64,000 nt of DNA from Orientallactaga sibirica (taxonomy: Eukaryota; Chordata; Mammalia; Rodentia; Dipodidae), in NCBI GenBank assembly GCA_036365145.1, contig JAEOAD010000034.1, positions 16,831,501-16,895,500 of the forward strand, read 5' to 3'. The notes under the pieces were generated by a model. The model ran no database searches, had not been told where the DNA came from, and saw only the letters and a list, made by a program, of their open reading frames with translations. The first letter of the stretch is position 1. Each line of letters opens with the position of its first letter. A program made the position numbers and the translations under genes. Positions 46,344-56,139 of this stretch are shown in pieces.

Positions 46344-47173
46344 TGCAATGGTTAAGTTCTGTTGTCAACTTAGTTGTATTATAAAACCTACAAACATTCC
46401 TCTTGGACAGGTCTCAGAGGCTGTTTCCAGGATGTGTTGATTGAAAGAGGGAGTCCATCCTCCAGAATGAGCCCTTTCTGCAGAGGAAATGGTCCTCTTG
46501 GCAGTGAGCAATGTAGAAGGAAGATCTGAGAGGAAACTGTACTTTTCCCCACTCCAGGCTGCCTGTGCTGCTTGTTGGTGGGTACCTTCACTTGTTCATG
46601 CAACTGTCCTGTTAGGCTCTCCTTTCTTGGCATTTGAAACAAGATCCCCCAGTTTTCCAAACTGGACTAAAGACCAGAAGCTCTCCAGGAAGCCTCCAAG
46701 CCTTCAGTGCTAGATTGGGACTGCTGAGGCACCCAGCTTCATGTGCTGAGCAGCTACCAGGTTTCTTGATTCTCAGGCCTGAAGAAAAGCTGTTGTTGGA
46801 CTGCCATAAGGTAATCCAATAAATAGCCTTTTTTTGGGGGGGGGGGCGAGAGATACGGAGAGAGACAGAGAGAGAGGGAGAGGAAGACAGATAGAGATTG
46901 GCGTGCCAGCAGCCTCTCAGCTGCTGAGAATGAAATCCAGATGTGTGTGCTCCCTTGTGGTCAGGTGCAGCATTGTGGCCCTGTTGCATCTGGCTAAACG
47001 TGGGACCTGGAGATTGGAAACACTGGAGATTGGAACCGGTGTTCTTAGGCTTAGGAGGCAGGTGCCTTAACCACTAAGATGCCTCCACTAAGAGATGTAA
47101 CCACTAAGAGATGTCTCCAGCCCATAAATAGCCTTCTATCAGATCTGTTCTGTAGATAACTGTGACTAATACA
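46344..47173 (+). repeat. ERV-L 5' LTR (interrupted by a SINE)
   Basis: About 525 bp of LTR once the nested SINE and one copy of its target duplication are removed. 'ttgtcaacttagttg' near the start and 'gatctgttctgtagataactgtgactaataca' at the end are typical of MLT2-like LTRs. An 'aataaatagcc' segment in the poly(A)-signal position was the SINE's target site. Confidence 0.9.
46831..47123 (-). mobile_element. DIP-type tRNA SINE, long, antisense, inside 5' LTR
   Basis: A G-run/GA tract on the left is followed by 'gcgtgccagcagcctctcagctgctgagaatg' (long-form middle in reverse) and 'ccttaaccactaag'. The target duplication 'ataaatagcctt' lies at 46819-46830 and 47124-47135. The copy has two local tandem duplications: 'ctggagattggaa' twice (about 47008-47035) and 'ccactaagagatg' twice (about 47085-47114). 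Confidence 0.95.
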
Positions 47174-47178
47174 GATTG

Positions 47179-47193
47179 TGGTAACAGGAGTGG
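47179..47193 (+). promoter_or_regulatory. Primer-binding site, tRNA-Leu type
   Basis: TGGTAACAGGAGTGG begins 5 bp after the LTR end and is close to the complement of a tRNA-Leu 3' end (the L primer of ERV-L). One or two bases differ from the expected 15-mer. Confidence 0.8.
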
Positions 47194-47526
47194 TTCTAGA
47201 GAAACATAATTTTAAGGCTGGATTTCCCTTCTTGGGCTTGGTATGATCTGGAGCTGGCTCCCTAATTTCAGTGCTACTAAAGGCTATATTGGTAATAAGG
47301 AAAGCACTGATAATCCATACTGTGAACTATCTAAAGAACTCTGTGAGACAGATAGATTTGGTGATACTGAGTCATGCCTTGTAAAGATTAAGGGATTTGT
47401 TGACTTATATTAAAACTTTGGAATATTTTTGGGAAAGTGAGACAAATGTTAATGATGCTTGGTTGCTTCTAGCATGTCTGGATAAATTATTAAGGGAAAA
47501 GTAGAAAGGATAATTCCTAGCTCAAG

Positions 47527-47580
<54 letters not shown>

Positions 47581-48163
47581 TGAAGTTTTGTCATTGTGCC
47601 TTGGAAAAGAGTATCTTTTTTTATCACTGTAGGGTTTAAGTTGTGGAAAACCAAACCCAAGCCCTCACTGCATGACTGGATAACTTGCAATGCAAGTTTA
47701 AGTCCCAGTTTCAAAGGCTATAAGATGTTAAAGTGATGTTACTGATTGGAAAAGAGTAGAATCCTGTAATGTGGGATGGAGATGTGTGAAAAGACCCTAA
47801 TAAATCTGAGGATAATAAACTCTTGGATTGTTATGAACTTATTTTGCCTAAGAAAGCCACAAAAACTGAATGTTTCACAATGGGTCATCAAGTTATCATG
47901 TAGGCTGAGTGCCCATTATGAGTTGAGCACTATCTGATCCACCAGGCCATAACGTTGGATGTGAACAGGAGCAATCCATCATCAAGTGGAGTGGTATATA
48001 TATGGGATGAAGATCAAGCAGGCCCTGAAGTCACAAGTAAGTTATATAAGGAAGTTACCCAAATGCCTATGTCTGATATTCCTGTTAAATTCCTTCTGCT
48101 ACTGAGTGCTAAACTTGCTAGCAGCCAAGACCAATACAAAGCCCCATATATGGTAGCAATCCT
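47194..48163 (+). pseudogene. ERV-L internal leader and decayed 5' coding region
   Basis: The stretch after the primer-binding site has no long frame. 47174-47520 probably derives from the leader and start of gag. A (CA)26-type microsatellite sits at 47527-47577. A 99-codon frame at 47955-48254 enters the integrase region at its 3' end in a different frame. Protease, RT and RNase H are missing, so a large internal deletion must lie within this stretch; I cannot place the join precisely. Confidence 0.55.
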
Positions 48164-48690
48164 CAGGACGTCCAGCCAGCAACTTGGTGGCAGGTTATCT
48201 ACATTGGACCACTTCTATCATGGAAAGGGGAGCACTTTTTCTTTACTGGAATAGAAACTTACTCTGCATATAGATTTGCTTTTCCTAAATGCAGTGCTTC
48301 TTCCAAAACTACCATCCGTGGGCTTACAGAATGCCTTATCTACTGTCATGGTGTTCCACGCAGCATTCCTTCTGACCAGGAAACTCACTTCACTGCCAAG
48401 AAAGTGTGGTATTGGACTCATGTTCATGTAATTCACTGTTCTTACCATATGCCCACCATCCTGTAGCAGCTAGCTTAGTAAAATGTTGTAATGGCCTTTT
48501 AAAGAAACAGTTACAGTGTCAACTAGATAGCAAAAGCCTGGAGAGCTGGGTTCTCTGGAAGGCCATATGTGCTCTGAATCAGCATCCAACATATGGGACT
48601 ATTCTCCCACAGCCCAGATTGACAGGTTCAAGAATCAAGGGGAGGAATTGGGGATATCATTTATCATTATCCCATATGACCCATTAGCCA
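48164..48690 (+). pseudogene. ERV-L integrase fragment, inactivated
   Basis: Core of a retroviral integrase, which joins proviral DNA to host DNA. In one frame the translation contains PATWWQV, YIGPLLSWKG, FAFP and a SDQETHF block. The position of the first catalytic Asp (codon 48197-48199, after WWQV) reads Ile. The second Asp (codon 48374-48376, in SDQ) is kept. A TAG at 48464-48466 ends the frame, and homology continues in another frame as KCCNGLLKKQLQCQL with Lys (codon 48481-48483) where the catalytic Glu is expected. Two catalytic residues are lost and the frame is broken, so it is dead. The C-terminal part runs to about 48690. Confidence 0.85.
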
Positions 48691-48691
48691 G

Positions 48692-49033
48692 ATGTTTGCC
48701 TCCTGTTTCCACAACCTTATGCTCTGCCATCCTAGAGATCTTGGTTTCAGAGTGTGGAGTGCTTTTGCCTTGAAGAACACACAAAAAAATGTCATTGACC
48801 TGGAAACTAACACTTTCTCCTGGCTACTTTGGGTTCCTAATCTCCTTGAATCAACAGGCTCAGAAACGAGTTACAGTGTAGCAGTGGTGATTGATCCAGA
48901 CTATCTGGGGGAAATTGGACTGTTCTTCCACAATAAAGGTAAGGAAGAATATGTCTGGAGGGCAGAAGTTCTGTTTAGGGGCCTCATGGTGTTACCATGT
49001 TCTGTCATTAAGGTCAATGGGAAACTACAGTAA
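48692..49033 (+). pseudogene. ERV-L dUTPase-like C-terminal pol domain, decayed
   Basis: dUTPases hydrolyse dUTP to dUMP; ERV-L carries such a domain after integrase. In this frame AVVIDPDYLGEIGL (about 48881-48919) matches the conserved dUTPase motif that includes the substrate-binding Asp and Tyr. The Gly normally first in that motif is replaced. HNKGKEEYVW and VLPCSVIKVNG follow. The frame shifts relative to integrase, and the upstream motifs are poorly conserved, so no functional enzyme is expected. Confidence 0.8.
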
Positions 49034-49579
49034 CCCAATCAAGGCAATGTGATAAATGGCCCAGATATTCAGGAATTAAGGTATGGTCACCCTTCCAGGT
49101 AAAGAACCAAGACCTGCTGGGGTGTTTGTTAAAGGTGGAGAAAATACAGAATGAGTAATAGAAGGTAGTTACAAATGCCAGCTAAGGCCATGTGACCAGT
49201 TAGAAAACCAGGATTGTAATTGCCATGAGTGTTTCTGTCCTACTTTGATAAGAGTGTTTGTGCATATGTACACAAATATGAGGACACCTTGGTTATCTTT
49301 CCTCTATTTCTATGCAGTGTAATTATCATTGATTGAGGTAATATTAGTACATGTTGTTTTATGTAACTTCAAATAAAGTTATATAAATAAAGTTATAACT
49401 TATTTATTTATTTAATAAATAAATGCCTGTGTTTGGATGAGAAATATTATGTGTTTCTAGTTGTATGTGGGATAGTTATATAATATTAGGAAGGCTTATG
49501 ACCTAGTTACTATCTTAATTTGAAATTAAATATGACGTAAGGAGATATGATTTGGTGTCAAGTTGACAAGTGGTGGACT
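49034..49579 (+). pseudogene. ERV-L 3' internal region to polypurine-like tract
   Basis: Non-coding remainder of the provirus after the dUTPase region. It contains a small TTATTTATT/AATAAATAAAT hairpin-like patch at 49392-49426. It ends 'ggtgtcaagttgacaagtggtggactt', where the purine-rich 'aagtggtgga' next to the LTR is the likely relic of the polypurine tract. Confidence 0.65.
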
Positions 49580-50095
49580 TGTAATGGCTAAATTTTGTTG
49601 TCAACTTGGTTAGATTAGAAATCCACAGACAATCCTCTTGGGTAGGTCTCCAAGGTTGTTTCCAGAAAGGATTAATGAAGGAGGCAGTCTTTCTTCCAGA
49701 CTGAGCCCTTCCTCTTCCAGAGTGGGGAAATCTCTTGGTGGTGGGTGATATGCTAGAACCTCCTAAGAGGAAACTGTCCCTTTTCCCACTGGACCACCTA
49801 TGCTACTTGTTGTTGAGTGCCTCCACTTGCTTCTGCATCTATCCTGCTTGGCTATCCTTGGTCAGCATCGGGACCAAGTTTCCTCAGCTTTCCAAAGTGG
49901 ACTTAAGACCACCTGCTCTCCAGGAAGCCTTCAGGCCTTCAGCACTGGGAGATGCTGAGGCATCCACTCATGTGGGCTAAGCAGATACCAAGTTTCATGA
50001 TTATCAGACCTGAAAACAGCTAGTCTGGTAAATTCCCTTTATAATGCCAATTCATTTCAACAGTTCTGTTTCTCTAAAGAACTCTGACTAATACA
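49580..50095 (+). repeat. ERV-L 3' LTR
   Basis: 516 bp, TG...CA. It aligns with the 5' LTR throughout ('ttgtcaacttgg', 'gaggaaactgtccc', 'ctctccaggaagcc', 'ttcagcac', 'gttctgtttctctaaagaactctgactaataca') with many differences and no SINE. Confidence 0.9.
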
Positions 50096-50100
50096 AATAG

Positions 50101-50627
50101 TGTGTTAGGAAAAATACATTTCTACTGTCCCTGGACAGGGGGGCTCTAGGTAAGGTTTGTAGAGAATTCCACTTCAAAATGAAATGTTGATGCTATGATA
50201 GCTCAGAACCCTACTCTTATGGGGGCCTCCAAACAAAGCAAGTTCTCCTCTCCGAAGCTTGACACACCATCTCACATCATCTTCTCTTTATGCACACTGA
50301 TTTTTGCATTTAGATACAAGTGTTCAGAATACTGCTGCTCTGCAATTTTAGTTTCAATACCTCTGAAGCAGTTACCAATTCCTTTCTAGAAGAAAGAACA
50401 ATTCAGCTCTAGTTTCCTATCTCAAAGAGCATGAAACAGGAAAATGTTATGGCTTTACAAACCATAAAAATCCAAGAATAAGATGACTTAGGAAAAAAAG
50501 TTCTCAAGGAAGAATAAGAAATATGGAAAGCTTAATTAAAAAAAAAAAAAAAAAAAAAACTTGCCCTGAGTGATCTAGGGTCATTATGGCTATTAATATA
50601 GTAAATACAGGAAAAAAGTTCACTTCA
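50101..50627. other. Unassigned; A-run
   Basis: Unique sequence with an A22-type run at about 50538-50560. No gene. Confidence 0.5.
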
Positions 50628-51285
50628 AAAAAGAGATGGCTTAGCTGTTAAGGCACCTGCCTCCTAAGCCTAAGAACGATGGTTCCAATATCCAGCGGTT
50701 CCAATCTCCAGGTCCCATGTTTAACCACATGCAAAGTTACAAAAGGGCGCAATGCCACAGTTGACCACAAGGGGGCAGACACATCTGGATTTCATTCGCA
50801 GTAGCTGAGAGTTGGCTGGTGTGCCCATCTCTATCTGTCTTCCTCTCTGTAGCAGACAGCTTCAGGTTCGCTGAGATGAACTTCCAGACCCCGCACAATT
50901 ATGGAGGAAGGGATATTATTTATTGAAGCTTACAGATCCAGGGGAAGTTCCATAAAGGCAGGAGAAGCAGCCTGCTCTTCACAGGACCAGGCAAGAGAGA
51001 GAGAAAGCCAACCAGCCACCACAGCACACAGAGCAAAACTACTGCCAAAAGGTCACACAGCATACTTCAGGAACTCCTGCTAGGCATATTTGCGTATCTT
51101 TACAATGGAATCTCAAACCCACACCTTAAGACCGGCCCCCAGTGACATTGCCTCTAACAAGGTGATTGCAGATGTAAACTATAACTAATAAAACACTGAA
51201 TATATTGGGGGACATATATTCAAACTACCACACTCTCCCTCTCCCTCTCTCTCTGTCTCTCTGCAAAAAAAAAAAAAAAAAAAAA
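50628..51285 (+). mobile_element. DIP-type tRNA SINE, long, interrupted by an LTR
   Basis: First part 50628-50847: 'gagatggcttagctgttaagg', the duplicated 'ggttccaatatccagcggttccaatctcc' unit, long-form insert and start of the CT tract. Second part 51233-51285: the rest of the CT tract and an A21 run. A MaLR-type LTR separates them. Confidence 0.9.
50848..51232 (-). mobile_element. Complete ERVL-MaLR-type LTR, antisense, in SINE
   Basis: 385 bp. Top strand starts TGTAGCAGACAGC and ends TTCAAACTACCACA, so the LTR reads TGTGGTAGTTTGAA...CTACA in reverse. The 5-bp target duplication 'ctctc' lies at 50843-50847 and 51233-51237, within the SINE's CT tract, so that evidence is weakened by low complexity. 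It is the reference copy for the related LTRs at 5445, 21575, 21911, 41401 and 51340. Confidence 0.7.
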
Positions 51286-51339
51286 GAAAGAAAGAAACAA
51301 AACAGCCTTGTAGGGCTAGAGAGATCAGCTATTGAGGGT

Positions 51340-51666
51340 TGTCATAGCTTCATTGGGCTAGGATGAGCCCTCCAAACTAGACACCATATATGGGAGGAAT
51401 GGCATTATTTCAAGCTTACAGATCCAGGGGAAGTTTCAAAATGGAAGAAGCTGGTCCCCTTTAGCAAATCTATGCAGAGAGAAAAACCACCATCAGTACC
51501 ACAAGCAAGCACACTCTGGGAACCCCAGGCAGTTCTCAAACACTCTGCATACCTTTAGGCTGGAATTCAGATCTGCCCCCAGTAGGAGTCGGCTTGCTAG
51601 GGGCAGAGGCTACATACCCAACTTTAATAACACCTGAGTATTAAGTGCAAAGATTCAAACTACCTC
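51340..51666 (-). mobile_element. ERVL-MaLR-type LTR, antisense, diverged
   Basis: Starts TGTCATAGCTTC and ends TTCAAACTACCTCA. Shared blocks with the neighbouring LTR: 'ttacagatccaggggaag', 'ggaacccc..ggcag', 'catacctttaggctggaattc', 'gatctgcccccag'. It differs in the middle, so a related but distinct copy. Flanking 5-mers do not match, so no clear duplication. Confidence 0.5.
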
Positions 51667-51677
51667 AAGAATGATTT

Positions 51678-51833
51678 TTATTTTTTTTTTTTTTTAGAGA
51701 TAGGGTCTCACTTTAGCCCAGGCTGACTTGGAATTCACTTGGTAGTCTAAGGTTGGCCTCGAACTCACAGTGATCCTCCTACCTCTGCCTCCCATGTGCT
51801 GGGATTTAAGTCGTAAACCACCATGCCTGGCAA
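51678..51833 (-). mobile_element. B1 SINE, antisense
   Basis: T-run, 'agagatagggtctcactttagcccaggctgac', 'ggcctcgaactcacagtgatcctcctacctctgcctccc', 'ccaccatgcctggc'. The target duplication 'g(a/g)atgattt' lies at 51669-51677 and 51834-51842. Confidence 0.95.
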
Positions 51834-51985
51834 GGATGATTTCTTACAGAGCTGAGTTCGATCTCCCAGTATCCACACAGAGCCAGATTCATGGGGTGGT
51901 GCATGTGTCTGGAGTTTGTTCAATGGCAGGAGGCCCTGGCACACCCATACTTTTTGTCTTTCTCAAATAAATAAATAAAATTATT

Positions 51986-53927
51986 TTAGAAAAAAACAGT
52001 TTTATCTTCTTAAACTTTTAGCTCCATGAAGATTTGTGTGGCATATGGAGCATGTGGGATAAGAGAGCTAAGGAGAAAGGAACAGTAAGCTAGCAAGGAA
52101 TGGTGGCTTTACACAGACTCATTTCAGAAGTGAGGACAGCTTATAATCAAAGAAATGTAAATTTATATGGTCACATATGTAAGGAGCAGAACCCTAATTC
52201 TCTAAATTCCAGATTTAGTAATGTTGTCTTACACCATGCTGAGTCACAAACTGCTGTGGTCCACCATGTCATAAAAGATGCCTACTCCTGAATTCAGAAC
52301 TCATAAACTCTTAGGGACCAGAATATTAAGATTACATTTTAAGAAAGAGTCAGTGGAAAAACCACATCCAATACAGATGGATGAGACAAAGCTATTATAT
52401 AAAGGAAAGGACATTTTGTGAATGAACCCATAATAATGTTCTTCCTAATTACAAAATCTCTCAGTGTTTTTATTCTTTGAAAGCTTTAAATTTCTGTGAG
52501 ACTTGTTGGGGGTGATTATCAATCACTAGTGACCTTTCCTAACATGAGTGATGAGAAAGTGAGAAGCTGTGGAAGGAGGCTGAACCTGGGATGAAAACCA
52601 TCTCCTTCTGTCACTCACCCTCTCTATTCACACACCCACAAAAAATCATTCCCTATTCTGGTTTCTTAATTTTGTTTTAAACTTTTGTCTTAAATCTTTA
52701 AGTAAATATCCTGCAAGATCAATCTTTACATAGATATTAAATATTTCCATTGTAGCCAAAAATAGATCTATAGGATATGGGTATGAGTGAACATTTTGAG
52801 ATATAAGATGAAGATAAAAATGACATAATTTTGGCATGTTCAATTGTTTTATGTGATGTAGTGGTTGGCACCTACTACCTGCCATATCTTTGCTTTGGTG
52901 ACTAACCTAGAGCCTAGAATGCAAGCTTAAGCACATACAGGAAGCTGAGTGTAATGATGTGTTATTTTTGCCATTTACAGTAGTATACATCAAGTTAGTT
53001 TTGCTGGTGTCTGGCTCTATCTAGTGTGTTTCCTTTTATTAATAGAGTGCTTGAGTTAATGATTTGATTGCATATTCAACTCATTTATTGGTTCCAGTTT
53101 CTTGGTCTTATTTTTCTCCTAGTGTGCCTGATTTATGGTTGGATAGCATGCTTCATAGTGTTGTGATGCTGCTCTTGGAATTGGACACTTACATTTGAAC
53201 TCAATAACTAGTAATTTCTATCATTGTAATTTACATTTTGAAAAATAAGGCTGATTCTATTTCTCATACATGAACTTAAAATAGTATTGCATATGAAATA
53301 CCTGGTGTTAAAAAATATACTTAAAAGTGGTAATTATTGATTTCAGTAGGTAGACAGGTCCTTCATAATTGAATTGTGTTTATCCTTGTCTGTCTTCTGA
53401 GCTTCATTCCTATGATTTACCTAATCTTTGTATGCCTGTTGACCAGGTCTTCTTTAACCTTCTTAGTGTCAAATGCTGGCAGACTCCCTGAACACGATTT
53501 ATTTATTCTCCATTGTTTTTTTGAGATTTTCATTTGGCTTCCTTCTAATGGGGTGTGACTATCTGTGGACAAACCTAAGCATGTCTACTCTTCTATCTCA
53601 AAATTTTCCAATCTAGACTCTTTATCTGCATTTGCTTCCTATTCTTAGAATTGATGTTGAATATGTACCACCAAACCATATGCTATTATCTGAGTTCATG
53701 CAAGTCTAGAAAGTGCTTGTCTCATAAAATGTATATCAAGATTTTAAGAAATTAAAATGAATAAACATGCTATTCATAACACTTCAGATTAATTTTCATA
53801 CATACTCTCTAAAACAAAATGTTATACAACTAATATTGAATTGAATATTGGAAATATGGAAAAGAATTACTATCAAACATTAGAAAGTCTACAGTCTAAT
53901 GTTGATGATTAAAATATCAGTTAAGGG
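51986..53927. other. Unassigned unique sequence
   Basis: Nearly 2 kb with no repeat I can name. Frames at 52100-52291, 52646-52885 (antisense) and 53376-53558 are short, motif-free and not spliceable into anything recognised. AT-rich throughout. Confidence 0.5.
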
Positions 53928-54190
53928 CTAGAGAGATGGCTTAGCGGCTAAGTGCCTGCCTTCTAAGCCTAAGAACGCTGGTTCCAATGTCCAGCGGTTC
54001 CAATCTCCAGATCCCACATTTAGCCAGATGCAAAGTGAGGCAAGGGCGCAATGCCGCACTTTACCACAAGGGGGTGCAAGCATCTGGATTTCATTCACAG
54101 CAGCTGAGAGACTGCTGGTGCGCCCATCTCTGTCTCCCTCTCCCTCTCTGTCTATCTCTCTCTGTCTCTCTCTCCAAAAATAAATTAAAA
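53928..54190 (+). mobile_element. DIP-type tRNA SINE, long, with internal duplication
   Basis: Head 'gggctagagagatggcttagcgg', then 'ggttccaatgtccagcggttccaatctcc', the long-form insert (GCAAAGTGAGGCAAGGGCGC-type), CT tract, A-rich tail. Flanked by 'atcagttaa' and 'atcagctaa'. Confidence 0.95.
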
Positions 54191-54547
54191 AAAAATCAGC
54201 TAAAATGAATCAATTTAGAAGAATAGGGAAAGGAGTATGCATAAGTTGCAAAGACAGTAGGCATGTTTAAGAGAGGGTACGAGTCTCAAGAAGAGAATAA
54301 AGGGTCAGTGATTGGCTTCATAACACTTCAAGGATACTCCAAGAACAAAGAGAAATATTAAGGACAGAGGAATGTTCAGTCATTGTAATATGAAAAAAAC
54401 AGCCTATTTTATAATGGTATCTGTGATTTATTCAGAATTTCTGTAAATAATATTTGAGTTCATGCTATGAAAGCTACTTATAATATATTTTATCTCAATA
54501 AATGTCAGGGGAAACCCAAAGGGTGTCAATTAAAAGCAAGTGTTTTG

Positions 54548-54741
54548 GGCTGGAGAGAGGACTTAGCAATTAAGAGACTTGCCTGTGAAGACTAAGGACC
54601 CAGATTAGATTCCCCAGTGTCCATGTAAGCCAGATGCACATGGTGGCACATGCAGTGGCTGGAGGCCCTTGTGTGCCCATTCACTGTGTCTGTCTGTCTC
54701 TTTCTCTCTCTTAAATAAATAAATAAATAAAATATATTTTT
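54548..54741 (+). mobile_element. DIP-type tRNA SINE, short subfamily
   Basis: 'tgggctggagagaggacttag', 'gccagatgcacatggtggcac' with a small deletion before 'cagtggctggaggccc', CT tract and tail. 'aagcaagtgt' and 'aagtaagtgt' flank it. Confidence 0.93.
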
Positions 54742-54772
54742 TAAAAGTAAGTGTATTTGGGAATATACATTT

Positions 54773-54989
54773 TTATATTTTCTTTTTCTTTTTTTATTTG
54801 AGAGAGAGAAATAGCAGGGAGAGAGAGAAATCTAGAATGGGCATGCCAGAGCCTCCAGCTGCTGCAAATGAATTCCAGATGTGTGTGCCCCTTGTGTATC
54901 TGGCTTATGTGGGTTCTGGGGAATCGAACCTGGGTCCTTTGGCTTCGCATGCAAGCGCCTTTAACACTGAGCCATTTCTCCAGCCCAGA
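54773..54989 (-). mobile_element. DIP-type tRNA SINE, antisense
   Basis: T-rich end, GA tract, 'gggcatgccagagcctccagctgctgc', 'ggttctggggaatcgaacctggg', 'ttaacactgagccatttctccagccc'. The target duplication 'aatatacattt' lies at 54762-54772 and 54990-55000. Confidence 0.96.
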
Positions 54990-55000
54990 AATATACATTT

Positions 55001-55136
55001 ATATATAAAATATATAAAATATAATGTACAAATATATATCATTTTAAAATTTATATACATATAATAAACTATAAGATATATACTGCATGTATGTATACAT
55101 TATATATATATGAAAATGTATATTTCCAGTATGAAG

Positions 55137-55191
<55 letters not shown>
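55001..55191. repeat. AT-rich tract with (TA)26-type microsatellite
   Basis: Alternating TATA/ATAT blocks from 55001, then an uninterrupted TA run at about 55140-55191, the longest in the window. Confidence 0.9.
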
Positions 55192-55194
<3 letters not shown>

Positions 55195-56139
55195 TTTAAA
55201 ACTTTCATGTATCTGAAGGACAGTAGCTCCTTGAACATTGGACAGGCTTGTTACATCATGGAGGACAATCTCTTTCCACCTTTGTAACAGTCAGTCATGT
55301 GTAGTTTCTGATTTAAGTTCTTTATCACTGACCTGAGGCTGTGACCTTTGCACTACTGAATATGACTTTCTTACTTGCTTCTGGTCTCATTGTACAAGAC
55401 CAGGACACAAGTTCAAACTCTATGAGCATCTTTTCCTAAGAATCATCTAAGAGTCATGAAAGAATAATGAACTTTCATCCTTGTCACTCCCTTTTGCTGT
55501 GTTTTAATGTCAGTCTGAGTTAAACTATGATAAAGCAAATGAGCAGGACTTGGATAAAGATGGTTACTCACCATGCTTGAACAATATCTTCAAAATTTGA
55601 CAGAGGCATTAACATCCCCAAGGGCATTAGTTCTTTTCTGCGCAGATTCTGCCCTCATTTTTCTTCATTCTCTGACTTACCTCTCAGTCCCCTTTGCTAA
55701 CTCCTCTTCATCTTTCTAAGTAACATCATTCAACTTCTATACTCATTCTTGAAGCTTTTCCTGATATCTGCTACTATTTTGATGATCTGACTTCATGGCT
55801 CAGTAATACAAATGTTTCCAACTTACTCTTTTAATTTTCATACTGGCCCTTTTTATTTCCTTTTTGTTGTTATGAAATTATCACATTTATTTAGGGAAGG
55901 ATGGAACCAAGAGAAGGAAAAAGGATATACCTACATGAGTCCAAGAACCCATGTGGCAAGTAAACATGGGCCTGAAACATGAAAAATAATTTACAGAGGA
56001 TAGAGAAGAATGTGCACAGAGATACTGCCATGTGGAATGCAGGAGGGGGACATAGTCCATCTGGGAGTAGAAGAGGTTTACCAAAACAGGAACATAGATG
56101 TCCAGCAGAGATGAATATCCAACAAAAAGCAGCTTCTTT
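55192..56139. other. Unassigned unique sequence
   Basis: No gene or named repeat. A pyrimidine-rich stretch at 55620-55860 might be an old LINE fragment, but I could not align it. Confidence 0.45.

Larger units (their letters stand above)
46339..50100 (+). mobile_element. Defective ERV-L provirus with both LTRs and 5-bp TSD
   Basis: Class III endogenous retrovirus. Seen: the 5' LTR (46344-47173) and 3' LTR (49580-50095) are related along their length. Both start TG(C/T)AATGG and end ACTAATACA, and are flanked by a perfect 5-bp duplication 'aatag' at 46339-46343 and 50096-50100. A tRNA-Leu-type primer-binding site follows the 5' LTR. The internal region is only about 2.4 kb and contains decayed integrase and dUTPase parts of pol in genomic order. 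Gag, protease, reverse transcriptase and RNase H are not recognisable. No env is seen, which is usual for ERV-L. The element cannot replicate. Known: ERV-L LTRs belong to the MLT2-like group and the family carries a dUTPase after integrase. The by-eye divergence between the two LTRs implies an old insertion. Confidence 0.9.
51311..51985 (+). mobile_element. DIP-type SINE interrupted by an LTR and a B1
   Basis: The head 'tagggctagagagatcagctattgag' (51311-51337) is separated from the body 'gagttcgatctcccagtatccac', 'gagccagattcatggggtggtgc', 'aggaggccctggcac', AAATAAATAAATAAA tail (51843-51985) by the LTR at 51340-51666 and the B1 at 51678-51833. Confidence 0.8.

Noticed and set aside
48254..48256. 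Glu codon in 'GIETYS' as the first catalytic residue of integrase
   Set aside because: Spacing and the preceding WWQV-x-YIGP context place the first catalytic Asp at 48197-48199 instead.
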